DNA of 55,539 nucleotides from Clostridiales bacterium (GCA_021205455.1 JAJPXL010000022.1:1-55539); one strand, 5' to 3'; counted from the stretch's first letter, positions 6,554 through 14,205 are shown. Translations and numbers: made by a program. Notes: generated from the letters alone by a model not told the origin.

Positions 6554-7429
6554 CTACACCGGAAAGAAGCTCTTGACGGTGCGCATCTCCCCGTTTTGGC
6601 ACTGGCCCAGCATCAGGAACGCGCCGTCCGAGCCGTAGACCCGGTAGCGCCCGTCCGCCGCATCAAAGGGGAAGGGGTTCCCGTTGCGGCAGAAGGCTTC
6701 CCGCCGTCCCTCCACCTGAACAGAGGGAAACTCCCGGAAAAAGTCGTCCACCGGACGGAGCAGGGCCTCGGCCCGCCCTTCCTCCGCCGCCTGGGCCACG
6801 TCATCCAGCGTCACCGCCTGGGCCAGGGTGAAGCCTGCCGCCTCGGTACGCCGGAGGGAGGCCATGACCCCGCCGCAGCCCAGGGTCTGGCCGATGTCGT
6901 GGCACAGGGTCCGGATGTAGGTGCCCTTGGAGCAGCGGACGCGGAGGGCGTACTCCGCAGGGCCGACCTGCCCCAGCACATCCAGGGCGTAAATCGTGAT
7001 GGCCCTGGGCTGCCGCTCCACCGTCCGCCCCTTTCGGGCCAGGTGATAGAGCTTCTGGCCGTTCACCTTCAGGGCGGAGTACATGGGGGGTATCTGCTGG
7101 ATTTCCCCCCGGAACTGGGGCAGCACCCCCTCCAGGTCTGCGCCGGTGCAGACTGCGGGGGCGGTGGACAGCACCGCCCCCGTGGTGTCCTGGGTGTCGG
7201 TGGTCACCCCCAGCCGCAGGGTGGCCAGGTATTCCTTCTCTCCGGACTCGGCGAACTCCACCGCACGGGTGGCCCGCCCCACAAAGACGGGCAGCACCCC
7301 GGTGGCCATGGGGTCCAGGGTACCGGCGTGGCCGATGTGCCGCTCCCCCAGCAGCCGCCGGAGCCTGGCGCACACATCCATGCTGGTCCAGTCCGCCGGT
7401 TTGTCTATCACTATGATTCCGCTTGGCAT
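6554..7429 (-). CDS. truB: tRNA pseudouridine-55 synthase
   Basis: 291-residue enzyme that converts U55 in the T loop of tRNAs to pseudouridine. 'GIIVIDKPADWTSMDV' at the N terminus and 'GHAGTLDPMATGVLPV' near residue 38-53 (catalytic Asp in TLDP) are the family signatures. The ATG at 7429 with GAGGAG upstream was chosen; an open frame extends 165 bp further 5' but overlaps nrnA and has no family similarity. Middle gene of the operon. Confidence 0.95.
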   Translation of the reverse strand: MPSGIIVIDKPADWTSMDVCARLRRLLGERHIGHAGTLDPMATGVLPVFVGRATRAVEFAESGEKEYLATLRLGVTTDTQDTTGAVLSTAPAVCTGADLEGVLPQFRGEIQQIPPMYSALKVNGQKLYHLARKGRTVERQPRAITIYALDVLGQVGPAEYALRVRCSKGTYIRTLCHDIGQTLGCGGVMASLRRTEAAGFTLAQAVTLDDVAQAAEEGRAEALLRPVDDFFREFPSVQVEGRREAFCRNGNPFPFDAADGRYRVYGSDGAFLMLGQCQNGEMRTVKSFFPV

Positions 7430-7452
7430 AACGGGGCTCCTCACTTCTCTGT

Positions 7453-8403
7453 CTATCCTCGGAGCGTTTGCTCCACAGCGCCATAGGCGGCGTCCATGGC
7501 CGCCTCCAGTGTCTCGGCCTGAATGGAGGCCCCCGCCGCCGCCGCGTGCCCGCCGCCGCCCAACCGGGCGCAGACGTCGCTGGCGTTGACCCACGTCTCA
7601 TCGGCGCGGATGCTGAGCTTGAAGTTCCCGGGGGTCAGCTCCCGGACAAAGACGGCGCACCGCACCCCCTCGATGGTGGCGCAGAAGGAGGCCAGCTCCG
7701 AGCAGTCCGCGTCCGTAGCCCCCACGCTGGCCTTGTCCGCCAGGGTCAGGCCGCAGACGGCCACCTGTCCCGCCCGGTGGAAGGCCATGGAGGACATGAG
7801 CATACCCTGTAGTTGCAGCTCCTTCCGGCCTCTGGTCTGGAAGAAGTGCTTATTCACCCGGCGGGCGAAGTCCCCCTGCTCCATCAGCTCCGCCGCGATG
7901 CGGTGGCTCTCCGGGGTGGTGCTTGAGTAGACGAAGCAGCCGTTGTCCGTGGTAATGGCCACATACAGCGCCCGGGCGATGGGCTCGCTCATCACCCCCA
8001 GCAGTCGGCAAATGCGGTAGATGATTTCCCCGCAGGCGGAGGCGGAGGCGTCCAGGCACAGGTTGGGGGCATAGCGGCGGTTGGAGCCGTGGTGGTCGAT
8101 GCAAAGCTCGCTTTTGCCCACGAACTGCTCATAGCCCGCCAGGAAGAGCTGCTCGTCCGCAATGTCCACACTGACGATATGCTCCGGCGCGTAGCCCTCC
8201 GGCGCCCACTGGAAGTCCAGATAGTCCGGATAGTCCGGCGTCACCTCCGGGTTGGGCATCGTCCAGGCCGTCTTGCCCAACGCCTGCAATGCCAGGCACA
8301 GCGCGGTGGCGCTGCCCAACGTGTCCCCGTCCGGGCGAACGTGGGTCAGCACCAAAAAGCTGTCCCGCTCCAGCAGCCAGCGGGCGGCTTCCTGTTCCGT
8401 CAT
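7453..8403 (-). CDS. nrnA: NrnA-type DHH phosphoesterase
   Basis: 316-residue DHH/DHHA1 phosphoesterase. Family members degrade nanoRNAs (2-5 nt) and dephosphorylate pAp. Metal-binding motifs are 'HVRPDGDTLGS' (residues 21-31), 'SVDIAD' and the DHH motif in 'CIDHHGSNRRY' (about 102-112); the substrate-binding DHHA1 motif 'GGGGHAAAAG' is near the C terminus. It sits between rbfA and truB, its normal position in Firmicutes, and starts 27 bp after rbfA. Confidence 0.93.
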   Translation of the reverse strand: MTEQEAARWLLERDSFLVLTHVRPDGDTLGSATALCLALQALGKTAWTMPNPEVTPDYPDYLDFQWAPEGYAPEHIVSVDIADEQLFLAGYEQFVGKSELCIDHHGSNRRYAPNLCLDASASACGEIIYRICRLLGVMSEPIARALYVAITTDNGCFVYSSTTPESHRIAAELMEQGDFARRVNKHFFQTRGRKELQLQGMLMSSMAFHRAGQVAVCGLTLADKASVGATDADCSELASFCATIEGVRCAVFVRELTPGNFKLSIRADETWVNASDVCARLGGGGHAAAAGASIQAETLEAAMDAAYGAVEQTLRG

Positions 8404-8430
8404 AGTTGGCGGCTCCTTTCTCCGGCGGGG

Positions 8431-8823
8431 TCACTCCTCCGGTACCGCCCCGGCTTCTTCCGCCTGGGCGGCCTTCTCCGCGTCCTGGGCAGAGATGTCG
8501 TTGATCATCTGGATGATGCGGCTGCCCCGCTCGATGGAGTCGTCCGCCACGAAGGTCAGCTCCGGCGTGTACCGCAGGCTCATGTTGTGCCCCAGCTCCC
8601 GCCGCAGGAAGCCGGAGGCGGATTTCAGCCCCTTGATGACCTCCTTCACATCCCGCTTGTCCAGAGGGGAGACGTAGACGGTGCAGTAGCGCAGGTCGTT
8701 GCTGGTCTCCGTCCGGGTGATGGAGATCATCCCCTGCACCCGGGGGTCCTTTAAATTGCGGATCAGCTGGGACAGCTCCTTGCGGATGTCCTCATTGATC
8801 CGGTCAATGCGATAGCTTGGCAT
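8431..8823 (-). CDS. rbfA: Ribosome-binding factor A
   Basis: 130-residue KH-fold protein needed for 16S rRNA 5' processing and 30S maturation, especially in the cold. Typical segments are 'RIDRINEDIRKELSQLI', 'ISITRTETSNDLRYCTVYVS' and 'YTPELTFVADDSIERG'. The C-terminal Ala/Glu-rich tail is also usual. RBS TAGGAG. The usual upstream nusA-infB genes are not adjacent here; instead a methyltransferase and a YerC-like regulator come first. Confidence 0.95.
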   Translation of the reverse strand: MPSYRIDRINEDIRKELSQLIRNLKDPRVQGMISITRTETSNDLRYCTVYVSPLDKRDVKEVIKGLKSASGFLRRELGHNMSLRYTPELTFVADDSIERGSRIIQMINDISAQDAEKAAQAEEAGAVPEE

Positions 8824-8862
8824 AGCGTTGTTCTCCTATTTTGAAAGTGATATTCGTGACAG

Positions 8863-9618
8863 TTATGATGGTTCCCCGTCGCCGTTGGTGCAGACGAAGA
8901 AGAGCCGCCCGTCCGACGACTCCGGCGGCCGTTCCTCCATGCCGCCGAACACCTGCACCCGGGCGAAGCCCGCCTCCCGCAGCATGGCCTCCAGAGCGGC
9001 GGGCTGCCAGGCTCGCTCCCGATGCTCCTCCTGCTCTCTGCGCCAGACGTTCCCGTCCCGCTCAAACAGGTCCATGCCGTAGGTCAACGTTTCCCCTTCA
9101 AAGGATGCCCGCCACAGGCAGAGGACATCCTCCGTCTCATCCACAAAAATCTGGCCGTCCAGCCCCTCCATCCACTGAGGGGCCAGCACGTCGAACAGAA
9201 AATAACCCTCCGGCACCAGGAAGGTGTGGAGCCGCCGGAAGGCCTCCCGCAGTTCCCCCTCGTCGGTGACATAGTTCAGGCTGTCCAGGCTGCACACGCA
9301 GGTGTCCACGGTGCCGTACAGATCCAGCTGGCTGGCGGACTGGTTCAGCAGCAGCGGCGGCTCCTCCAGCGCCAGGTCGAAGGACTTCTCCATGGCCTCG
9401 GACAGCATATCGGCGGATAAATCCGTCCCGATGGTGGAGTAGCCCTTCTGCGCCAGCATACAGGTCAGCGTCCCGGTGCCGCAGCACAGGTCCAGCACCA
9501 GATGCACCGGCACCCGGCTTTTCTCAAACCAGTGCAGGTACCAGCTCAGCCAGGCGTCATAGTCCACGTCGCCGGTCAGGGCGTCATAGTACCGGGCAAG
9601 CCCTTCATAGGCGCTCAT
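8863..9618 (-). CDS. Class I SAM-dependent methyltransferase
   Basis: 251-residue methyltransferase with the Rossmann SAM-binding motif 'LVLDLCCGTGTLTCMLA' at residues 40-56 and the acidic ribose-binding turn 'IGTDLSADML' about 20 residues later. The N-terminal 'YEGLARYYDALTGDVDYDAW' block is characteristic of a family common next to housekeeping genes in Clostridia. The substrate is not known. Its ATG overlaps the stop of the YerC-like gene by 4 bases, so the two are translationally coupled. Confidence 0.85.
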   Translation of the reverse strand: MSAYEGLARYYDALTGDVDYDAWLSWYLHWFEKSRVPVHLVLDLCCGTGTLTCMLAQKGYSTIGTDLSADMLSEAMEKSFDLALEEPPLLLNQSASQLDLYGTVDTCVCSLDSLNYVTDEGELREAFRRLHTFLVPEGYFLFDVLAPQWMEGLDGQIFVDETEDVLCLWRASFEGETLTYGMDLFERDGNVWRREQEEHRERAWQPAALEAMLREAGFARVQVFGGMEERPPESSDGRLFFVCTNGDGEPS

Positions 9619-9929
9619 GGCTTCTCCGGCTCCTCCTGTTCCTGCTCCAATATGCGGGAAAGAACATCCTGATAGCCCCCGGCCCCGTAGTTCAGCGCCC
9701 GATTCACCCGGCTGATGGTGGCGCTGCTGGCTCCGGTTTTTTCCAGGATATGGTTGTAAATCATGCCCTGCTGCAGCAGCACGGCCACGTCATACCGCTG
9801 CTCCATGGCCCGCAGCTCCGACACTGTACACAGATCCTGAAAGAAACGATGGCATTCATCCAAATCCTTCAGCTCCAAAATGGCCTTATACAGGCCCAGG
9901 CTCTCCTGCTTTCCGCTTACCTTGGACAT
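9615..9929 (-). CDS. YerC/YecD family (TrpR-like) DNA-binding protein
   Basis: 104-residue all-helical protein of the TrpR superfamily, YerC/YecD subgroup. The helix-turn-helix is in 'YNHILEKTGASSATISRVNR' (about residues 57-76). These proteins are putative transcription regulators; the ligand and target are unknown. ATG at 9929 was chosen because AAAGGAGG precedes it; the longer frame upstream would cover the tRNA-Arg gene antisense. First gene of the seven-gene operon. Confidence 0.85.
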   Translation of the reverse strand: MSKVSGKQESLGLYKAILELKDLDECHRFFQDLCTVSELRAMEQRYDVAVLLQQGMIYNHILEKTGASSATISRVNRALNYGAGGYQDVLSRILEQEQEEPEKP

Positions 9930-9985
9930 GGGGCATCCTCCTTTTCCCGATGGTTGCGGCGAAGTCCGTCGCTCTACAGCTTCAC

Positions 9986-10014
9986 ATTTTACCATCTTAA
10001 AGCGTGAAAGTAAA
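9986..10014 (-). promoter_or_regulatory. Promoter of the yerC-to-hslO operon
   Basis: On minus, TTTACT (10014-10009) and TAAAAT (9991-9986) are separated by 17 bp. It is divergent from the tRNA-Arg promoter. Confidence 0.55.
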
Positions 10015-10091
10015 GCCTTCCCACAATTTTTCCATCCGGCACTTTGGGGCCGCTCCCGGCGGCGCAGGGCGAAAAAACCTGAAAAAAACGC

Positions 10092-10120
10092 TTGCATTTT
10101 CCAGAGGAACGTGCTATGAT
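10092..10120 (+). promoter_or_regulatory. Promoter of tRNA-Arg
   Basis: TTGCAT (10092-10097) and TATGAT (10115-10120) are 17 bp apart and end 30 bp before the mature tRNA. Confidence 0.7.
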
Positions 10121-10150
10121 AAATAGCGGTCACAAGAGCGGCCGGGATGT

Positions 10151-10227
10151 GCGGGCGTAGCTCAGTTGGATAGAGTGTTTGGCTACGAACCAAAAGGTCG
10201 GGGGTTCGAATCCCTTCGCCCGTACCA
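10151..10227 (+). tRNA. tRNA-Arg (ACG)
   Basis: Acceptor GCGGGCG with CGCCCGT (one G-U pair), anticodon loop CTACGAA giving ACG (A34 is normally edited to inosine by TadA, reading CGN codons), T arm GGGTTCGAATCC, and encoded CCA at 10225-10227. Confidence 0.93.
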
Positions 10228-10232
10228 GGATT

Positions 10233-10280
10233 GGACACCTGCTTTGATACGATGTGGTATCAGAGCGGGTGTTCTTTTTT
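10233..10280 (+). terminator. Terminator after tRNA-Arg
   Basis: A long imperfect stem joins GGACACC...TGATAC with GTATCA...GGTGTTC and is followed by TTTTTT (10275-10280). Confidence 0.85.
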
Positions 10281-10326
10281 ACACCATTTTCCTTCCATAA
10301 AACGCCGGTGAAAGGGGGCGTATCAG

Positions 10327-10824
10327 TTGAAAACCATCTATTTGATCGGCGGACCGATGGGCGTGGGAAAGACGACGGTGTGCCGGAAGCTGAAAACAGC
10401 GTTGGCTGACTGCGTTTTCCTGGACGGGGACTGGTGCTGGGATGCAAGCCCCTTTCAGGTCAACGAAGAGACCAGGGCGATGGTGCTGGAGAACATCTGC
10501 TTTCTGCTAAACCAGTTTATCCATTGCTCCGCCTATCAGAACATCATTTTCTGCTGGGTGATGCACGAACAGGAAATCATCGACTCCGTTCTGAGCCGTC
10601 TTGATGCGGCCGATTGTACGGTCAAGACCATATCGCTCCTGTGCAGCGAGGAGGCGCTTCGGGGCAGACTGCTCGGCGATGTGCGAAAGGGCCTCCGTCA
10701 GGCAGACGTGGTCGAACGAAGCGTTCAGCGGCTTCCCAGCTATCAAACGCTGAACACGAGGAAAATCGACACATCGGGGAAAACCGTGGAGCAGGTCGCC
10801 AGGGAAATCATACTGGCGCAATAG
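10327..10824 (+). CDS. Small P-loop ATP-binding protein, kinase-like
   Basis: 165-residue protein with a Walker A motif 'GGPMGVGKTT' (residues 8-17) directly after the first strand, an 'LDGDWCW' segment that fits the Walker B/substrate region of small-molecule kinases, and a C-terminal helix. This layout matches the AAA_33/shikimate kinase-like fold; the substrate is unknown. Start: TTG at 10327 with AAGGGGG before it, since no in-frame ATG precedes the P-loop. Flanked by terminators, so it is monocistronic. Confidence 0.7.
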   Translation: MKTIYLIGGPMGVGKTTVCRKLKTALADCVFLDGDWCWDASPFQVNEETRAMVLENICFLLNQFIHCSAYQNIIFCWVMHEQEIIDSVLSRLDAADCTVKTISLLCSEEALRGRLLGDVRKGLRQADVVERSVQRLPSYQTLNTRKIDTSGKTVEQVAREIILAQ

Positions 10825-10839
10825 TATAATCGGTGTTTT

Positions 10840-10867
10840 AAGAGCGGCTGTGGCAGCCGCTCTTTTC
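10840..10867 (+). terminator. Terminator after the P-loop protein
   Basis: Perfect 11-bp stem AAGAGCGGCTG with CAGCCGCTCTT, 3-base loop, and TTTT. The following 10868-10980 holds a small hairpin (10941-10956, CCTGAA with TTCAGG) and no gene. Confidence 0.85.
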
Positions 10868-10980
10868 ATGCCCATACGGTGGCTATGGCGGGTCGATACA
10901 AGCGGCAGAGTAACCATGCCCTGGGCGCTCATGGGCAATACCTGAATGCGTTCAGGAAAACACTTTTTTAATATTTGCGT

Positions 10981-11009
10981 TTGACAAGTTATGACGGGCG
11001 GCGTATGAT
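10981..11009 (+). promoter_or_regulatory. cas3 promoter
   Basis: TTGACA (10981-10986) and TATGAT (11004-11009) are 17 bp apart. The leader to the cas3 ATG is about 115 nt. I looked for the crRNA-like guide target found at the cas5c promoter and did not find it here, so cas3 seems to be outside the autorepression circuit. Confidence 0.75.
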
Positions 11010-11131
11010 TGTTTTAGTTAAAATTGAAGATTTGCATTGTGCGGTTGAGCGTCAGGCCGCCTGCTCATTTCGCGGTGAAGGGGGCTGCCGCTGCGGGCTG
11101 CACATGGAATCCACCCAATCAGGAGGCAGAT

Positions 11132-13303
11132 ATGGAACAAACGGAATACATTGCCCATCGTGCGGAAGATGGCCGCACCCAAAGCGTAAAGGCCCACCTG
11201 GAGGGGACAGCCGCCCTGTCCGAAGCGTTTGCATCCGCATTCGGTGCGGCAGAGTGGGGCCGCTGGGCGGGGCTGGCCCACGACATCGGCAAATACTCAA
11301 ACGCCTTCCAGCGGCGCATCAACGACCCAGACCACGCGCCACGCACCGACCACTCCACCGCAGGCGCCCAGGAGGCGTTGCGGCGGGGGTTGGCCCCGGC
11401 AGCCTATGCCATAGCCGGACATCACGCCGGCCTGCCGGACGGCGGTACCCGGTTGGATACAGCGGACTACCCCACCATGATAGGCCGCTCTCGGAAGCAG
11501 GTGCCGGATTACAGCGCCTGGCGGCGGGAGGTGACGCTTCCCCAGGTGTCCCTGCTGCCCTACCTGGGGCGGGACGGCTTCACTGACAGCTTTTTCACCC
11601 GAATGCTCTACTCCTGTCTGGTGGATGCGGACTTTCTGGACACGGAGACCTTTATGCAGGGGCCACAGCCCCGCGGAGACTATGCCTCTCTGCCTGTGCT
11701 GCTGGACAGGCTCTCTGCCAAAACAGACCGCTGGTTAAACGGTGCGCCTGGCAGCGCCCTGAACCGCTGCCGCAACGACATCCTCCGCGCCTGTATGGAT
11801 CACGGCGCCCAGTGGCCCCGCTGCCTTTACACGTTGACCGTTCCCACCGGCGGCGGCAAGACCACTGCATCCCTGGCCTTTGCCCTCCGCCACGCCGTAG
11901 CGCATGGGATGAAGCGGATTATCTACGTCATTCCGTATACCTCCATCATCGACCAGACGGTGGATGTGTTCCGGGACATTTTGGGGGAGGAGAACGTCTT
12001 GGCCCATTACGGTGAGGCCGCCTTCCGGCAGAAGGCCCCGGAGGATCTGACCCCGGAGGAGTACCGCCAGCTGCTGGCCTCCGAGAACTGGGATGCGCCG
12101 CTGGTGGTCACCACCGCCGTCCAGTTCTTTGAATCCCTCTATGCCAACCGCAGCTCCCGTTGCCGGAAGCTCCACAATATGGCTGACAGCGTCATCATCT
12201 TTGACGAAGCGCAGACCCTCCCTCTGCCTTACCTCCGTCCCTGCTGCGCCGCCATCGCCCAGCTGGTGGAGCATTACGGCGCTACCGCCGTGCTGTGTAC
12301 CGCCACCCAGCCCGCCCTGGGGCCGCTGTTTGGGGAGCTGGCCCCGAAGCTGCAGATGCAGGAGATTTGCCCCGGCGGGGCAGCCCTCTATCAGGCCCTG
12401 CGGCGCTGTCATTTGGAAGATTTGGGCAGCCTCAGTATGGAGATGCTGGCCCAGCGCCTGCAAGAGCATCAACAGGTGCTCTGCGTGGTGAACCGCCGCA
12501 AGACTGCCCAGCAGCTCTATGCTGCCTTGCCCAAGGACGGAGGCAGCTTCTGTTTGACCACGCTGCTGTGCGCCGCAGACCGTCGGGCCAAGCTGGCTGA
12601 GATACGGCGTCGGCTCAAGGCAGGGCTTCCCTGCCGGGTGGTGTCCACTTCGCTGATCGAGGCAGGCGTGGACGTGGATTTCCCGGTTGCCTATCGGGAG
12701 GAGGCCGGGCTGGACTCCCTCTTGCAGACCGCAGGGCGGTGCAACCGAGAGGGCAGAGAACCGGACCCGACCAAGTGCCCCGTGTATCTGTTTAAGCTGG
12801 AGGACAGCCCAGCGCCCAAAATGCTGGAACCGCAGATCACCGCCCTGCGGGCGGCTCAGCGGGAACAGGGCGAGCTGGATTTGCCGGACGCCATCGCATA
12901 TTATTTCAAAACCCTGTATGGGGTTAAGGGTACCGAGGCGCTGGATCAGAAAAATATTGTAGATGCCTTTGACTATCGGAGGAGCGTACAGTTTCCCTTC
13001 GCTGCGGTGGCCAGGGAATTTGCCCTGATTGAGAATCCGACCAAAACGATTTACCTCCCCATTGACGAGGGAGAAGCGCTCTGTCAGCAGCTCCAGGATG
13101 GGCAGGCGAACCGGACATTGTACCGGAAGCTGGGCCCTTACAGCGTGGAGGTCTACCAGGAGCAGTATCAGGCCCTTTACCAGGCGGGGGCGTTGGACCC
13201 TGTTGACGAGCGCTCCGCTGTGCTGACCTCCCCCATCTGGTATGACCGGGAGACGGGGCTGAAGTCTGATGCGCAGGGAGGGCAGGGGTTGTTTATGGGA
13301 TGA
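11132..13303 (+). CDS. cas3: CRISPR-associated helicase/nuclease Cas3 (type I-C)
   Basis: 723-residue HD nuclease plus SF2 helicase that unwinds and degrades DNA marked by Cascade. The N-terminal HD nuclease has 'GLAHDIGK' (H50 D51), 'TDHST' (D73 H74) and 'GHHAG' (H97 H98). The helicase has Walker A 'VPTGGGKTT' near residue 237 and DEAQ at about 357 (family DExH/D box), then 'VCTATQP'-like motif III as 'LCTATQPAL', and 'VSTSLIEAGVDVDF' with 'QTAGRCNREG' (motifs V and VI). ATG 11132 with AGGAGG was chosen over an upstream frame start at 11024. It has its own promoter and a strong hairpin after the stop. Confidence 0.96.
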   Translation: MEQTEYIAHRAEDGRTQSVKAHLEGTAALSEAFASAFGAAEWGRWAGLAHDIGKYSNAFQRRINDPDHAPRTDHSTAGAQEALRRGLAPAAYAIAGHHAGLPDGGTRLDTADYPTMIGRSRKQVPDYSAWRREVTLPQVSLLPYLGRDGFTDSFFTRMLYSCLVDADFLDTETFMQGPQPRGDYASLPVLLDRLSAKTDRWLNGAPGSALNRCRNDILRACMDHGAQWPRCLYTLTVPTGGGKTTASLAFALRHAVAHGMKRIIYVIPYTSIIDQTVDVFRDILGEENVLAHYGEAAFRQKAPEDLTPEEYRQLLASENWDAPLVVTTAVQFFESLYANRSSRCRKLHNMADSVIIFDEAQTLPLPYLRPCCAAIAQLVEHYGATAVLCTATQPALGPLFGELAPKLQMQEICPGGAALYQALRRCHLEDLGSLSMEMLAQRLQEHQQVLCVVNRRKTAQQLYAALPKDGGSFCLTTLLCAADRRAKLAEIRRRLKAGLPCRVVSTSLIEAGVDVDFPVAYREEAGLDSLLQTAGRCNREGREPDPTKCPVYLFKLEDSPAPKMLEPQITALRAAQREQGELDLPDAIAYYFKTLYGVKGTEALDQKNIVDAFDYRRSVQFPFAAVAREFALIENPTKTIYLPIDEGEALCQQLQDGQANRTLYRKLGPYSVEVYQEQYQALYQAGALDPVDERSAVLTSPIWYDRETGLKSDAQGGQGLFMG

Positions 13304-13311
13304 TGGACAAA

Positions 13312-13339
13312 GCCCGGCGAAGAAGCACCTTCGCCGGGC
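13312..13339. terminator. Hairpin after cas3, shared with the crRNA-like RNA
   Basis: Perfect 11-bp stem GCCCGGCGAAG (13312-13322) with CTTCGCCGGGC (13329-13339). It follows the cas3 stop by eight bases. On the minus strand it is the 3' end of the crRNA-like RNA and is followed by TTTG. Without a long T run in either direction it may act mainly as a stable 3' end. Confidence 0.65.
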
Positions 13340-13391
13340 CAGACGAATATATCGTCTACCAGATATTTCAATCCACAGCTATCGCTGACAC
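13312..13391 (-). ncRNA. crRNA-like autorepressor RNA (CreR/CreA class candidate)
   Basis: Minus-strand RNA of about 80 nt. It opens with a degenerate CRISPR repeat (13391-13365): the last 12 bases, GTGGATTGAAAT, are identical to the array repeat, while the GC stem is replaced by a short rebuilt stem CAGC-GATA-GCTG. The guide begins at 13364. Guide bases 1-17 (ATCTG-g-TAGAC-g-ATATA) match minus-strand positions 13501-13485 in the cas5c promoter at all positions except 6 and 12. The match ends after position 17. A TTC PAM (13504-13502, minus strand) flanks the target. The promoter is at 13424-13396 and the 3' hairpin at 13339-13312. Known CreR/CreA RNAs of other type I and V systems have this design and guide Cascade to repress, not cut. 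Expression and function here are inferred. Confidence 0.85.
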
Positions 13392-13395
13392 AGTT

Positions 13396-13424
13396 ATTAT
13401 AGCGTATACTGAATTTAGCCGCAA
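13396..13424 (-). promoter_or_regulatory. Promoter of the crRNA-like RNA
   Basis: On minus, TTGCGG (13424-13419) and consensus TATAAT (13401-13396) are 17 bp apart. Expected initiation at about 13391-13389 places the first transcribed base at the start of the degenerate repeat. Confidence 0.78.
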
Positions 13425-13454
13425 GGGAGAATCTTAAAAATACAAAAAAAGCAC

Positions 13455-13483
13455 TTGACAAACATCACTACTCGAGTTATACT
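13455..13483 (+). promoter_or_regulatory. Promoter of the cas5c-cas8c-cas7c-cas4-cas1-cas2 operon
   Basis: Consensus TTGACA (13455-13460) and TATACT (13478-13483) are 17 bp apart. Transcription would start near 13490, inside the site matched by the crRNA-like guide. It is divergent from the crRNA-like RNA promoter, whose -35 box is 30 bp away. Confidence 0.85.
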
Positions 13484-13484
13484 T

Positions 13485-13504
13485 TATATAGTCTAACAGA
13501 TGAA
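13485..13504 (-). promoter_or_regulatory. Protospacer-like target of the crRNA-like guide, with TTC PAM
   Basis: The 17-nt site (minus strand 13501 down to 13485) pairs with the guide at positions 1-5, 7-11 and 13-17. The PAM TTC is at 13504-13502 on the same strand. It begins one base after the -10 box and covers the expected start point, so a bound Cascade would block RNA polymerase. Confidence 0.85.
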
Positions 13505-13557
13505 ACAGAGGTGATTGCATATGATTGTTATTTTACAAATGAAAGGAGTGAACGCGA

Positions 13558-14205
13558 TTGTCTATCAAAATCGAAGTCTGGGGGCCTTACGCCTGCTTTT
13601 CTCGACCGGAGATGAAGACGGAACGGGTGTCCTATGACATCATCACCCCCAGCGCAGCCAAGGGCCTGATTGAAAGCATCTTCTGGCACCCCGGCATGAC
13701 CTGGGTCATTGACCGCATTTACCTGCTTTCCCCCATTCAATTTACCAACGTCCGCCGGAACGAGGTGAAATCCGTCATTGTGGGGAGCAATGTCCTCTCC
13801 GTTATGAAGGGCGGCAAGGCGGACCTCGCCATCTACACCTCACAGGACATCCAGCAGCGGGCCGCCCTGATTTTGCAGGATGTCCACTATGTCATTGAGG
13901 CCCACTTTGACATGACGGAGAAGGCCGCCCCTGGGGACAATCCCGGAAAATTCCAGGAGATGACCCGGCGGCGGCTGGCCAAGGGGCAGAATTACAGTAC
14001 GCCCTACCTGGGCTGTCGGGAGTTTCCCGCCAACTGCCGGGAGTGGCCCGGCGGGGAAATCCCCACCCAGCCGGTCACCCAGGACCTGGGCTATATGCTC
14101 CACTCCATGGATTATTCCGACCCTCAGGACATCCGCCCACGGTTCTTCCGGGCAAAGCTGGTGAACGGGGTGCTGGACTTGCAGGATTGTGAGGTGGTCT
14201 CATGA
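13558..14205 (+). CDS. cas5c: Cas5c, Cascade subunit and pre-crRNA endonuclease
   Basis: 215-residue RAMP protein. In type I-C, which lacks Cas6, Cas5c cuts pre-crRNA in the repeat and stays bound to the 5' handle. Features: 'IEVWGPYACFSRPEMKTERVSY' start region (quoted residues 5-26 in part: IEVWGPYACF, then RPEMKTERVSY), 'PSAAKGLIESIFWHP' helix, and 'YSTPYLGCREFP' near residue 146. Start is TTG at 13558 with AAAGGAG nine bases upstream. A separate 38-codon frame with its own SD (ATG 13521) overlaps this start. It overlaps cas8c by 4 bases. Confidence 0.94.
   Translation: MSIKIEVWGPYACFSRPEMKTERVSYDIITPSAAKGLIESIFWHPGMTWVIDRIYLLSPIQFTNVRRNEVKSVIVGSNVLSVMKGGKADLAIYTSQDIQQRAALILQDVHYVIEAHFDMTEKAAPGDNPGKFQEMTRRRLAKGQNYSTPYLGCREFPANCREWPGGEIPTQPVTQDLGYMLHSMDYSDPQDIRPRFFRAKLVNGVLDLQDCEVVS

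Noticed and set aside
10981-11131. Second target of the crRNA-like guide at the cas3 promoter
   Set aside because: No TTC followed by an ATCTG-type seed was found on either strand there.
13401-13440. Second degenerate repeat that would close the crRNA-like unit
   Set aside because: Only one handle-containing repeat could be found. On the guide's 3' side there is the cas3 hairpin instead of a repeat.
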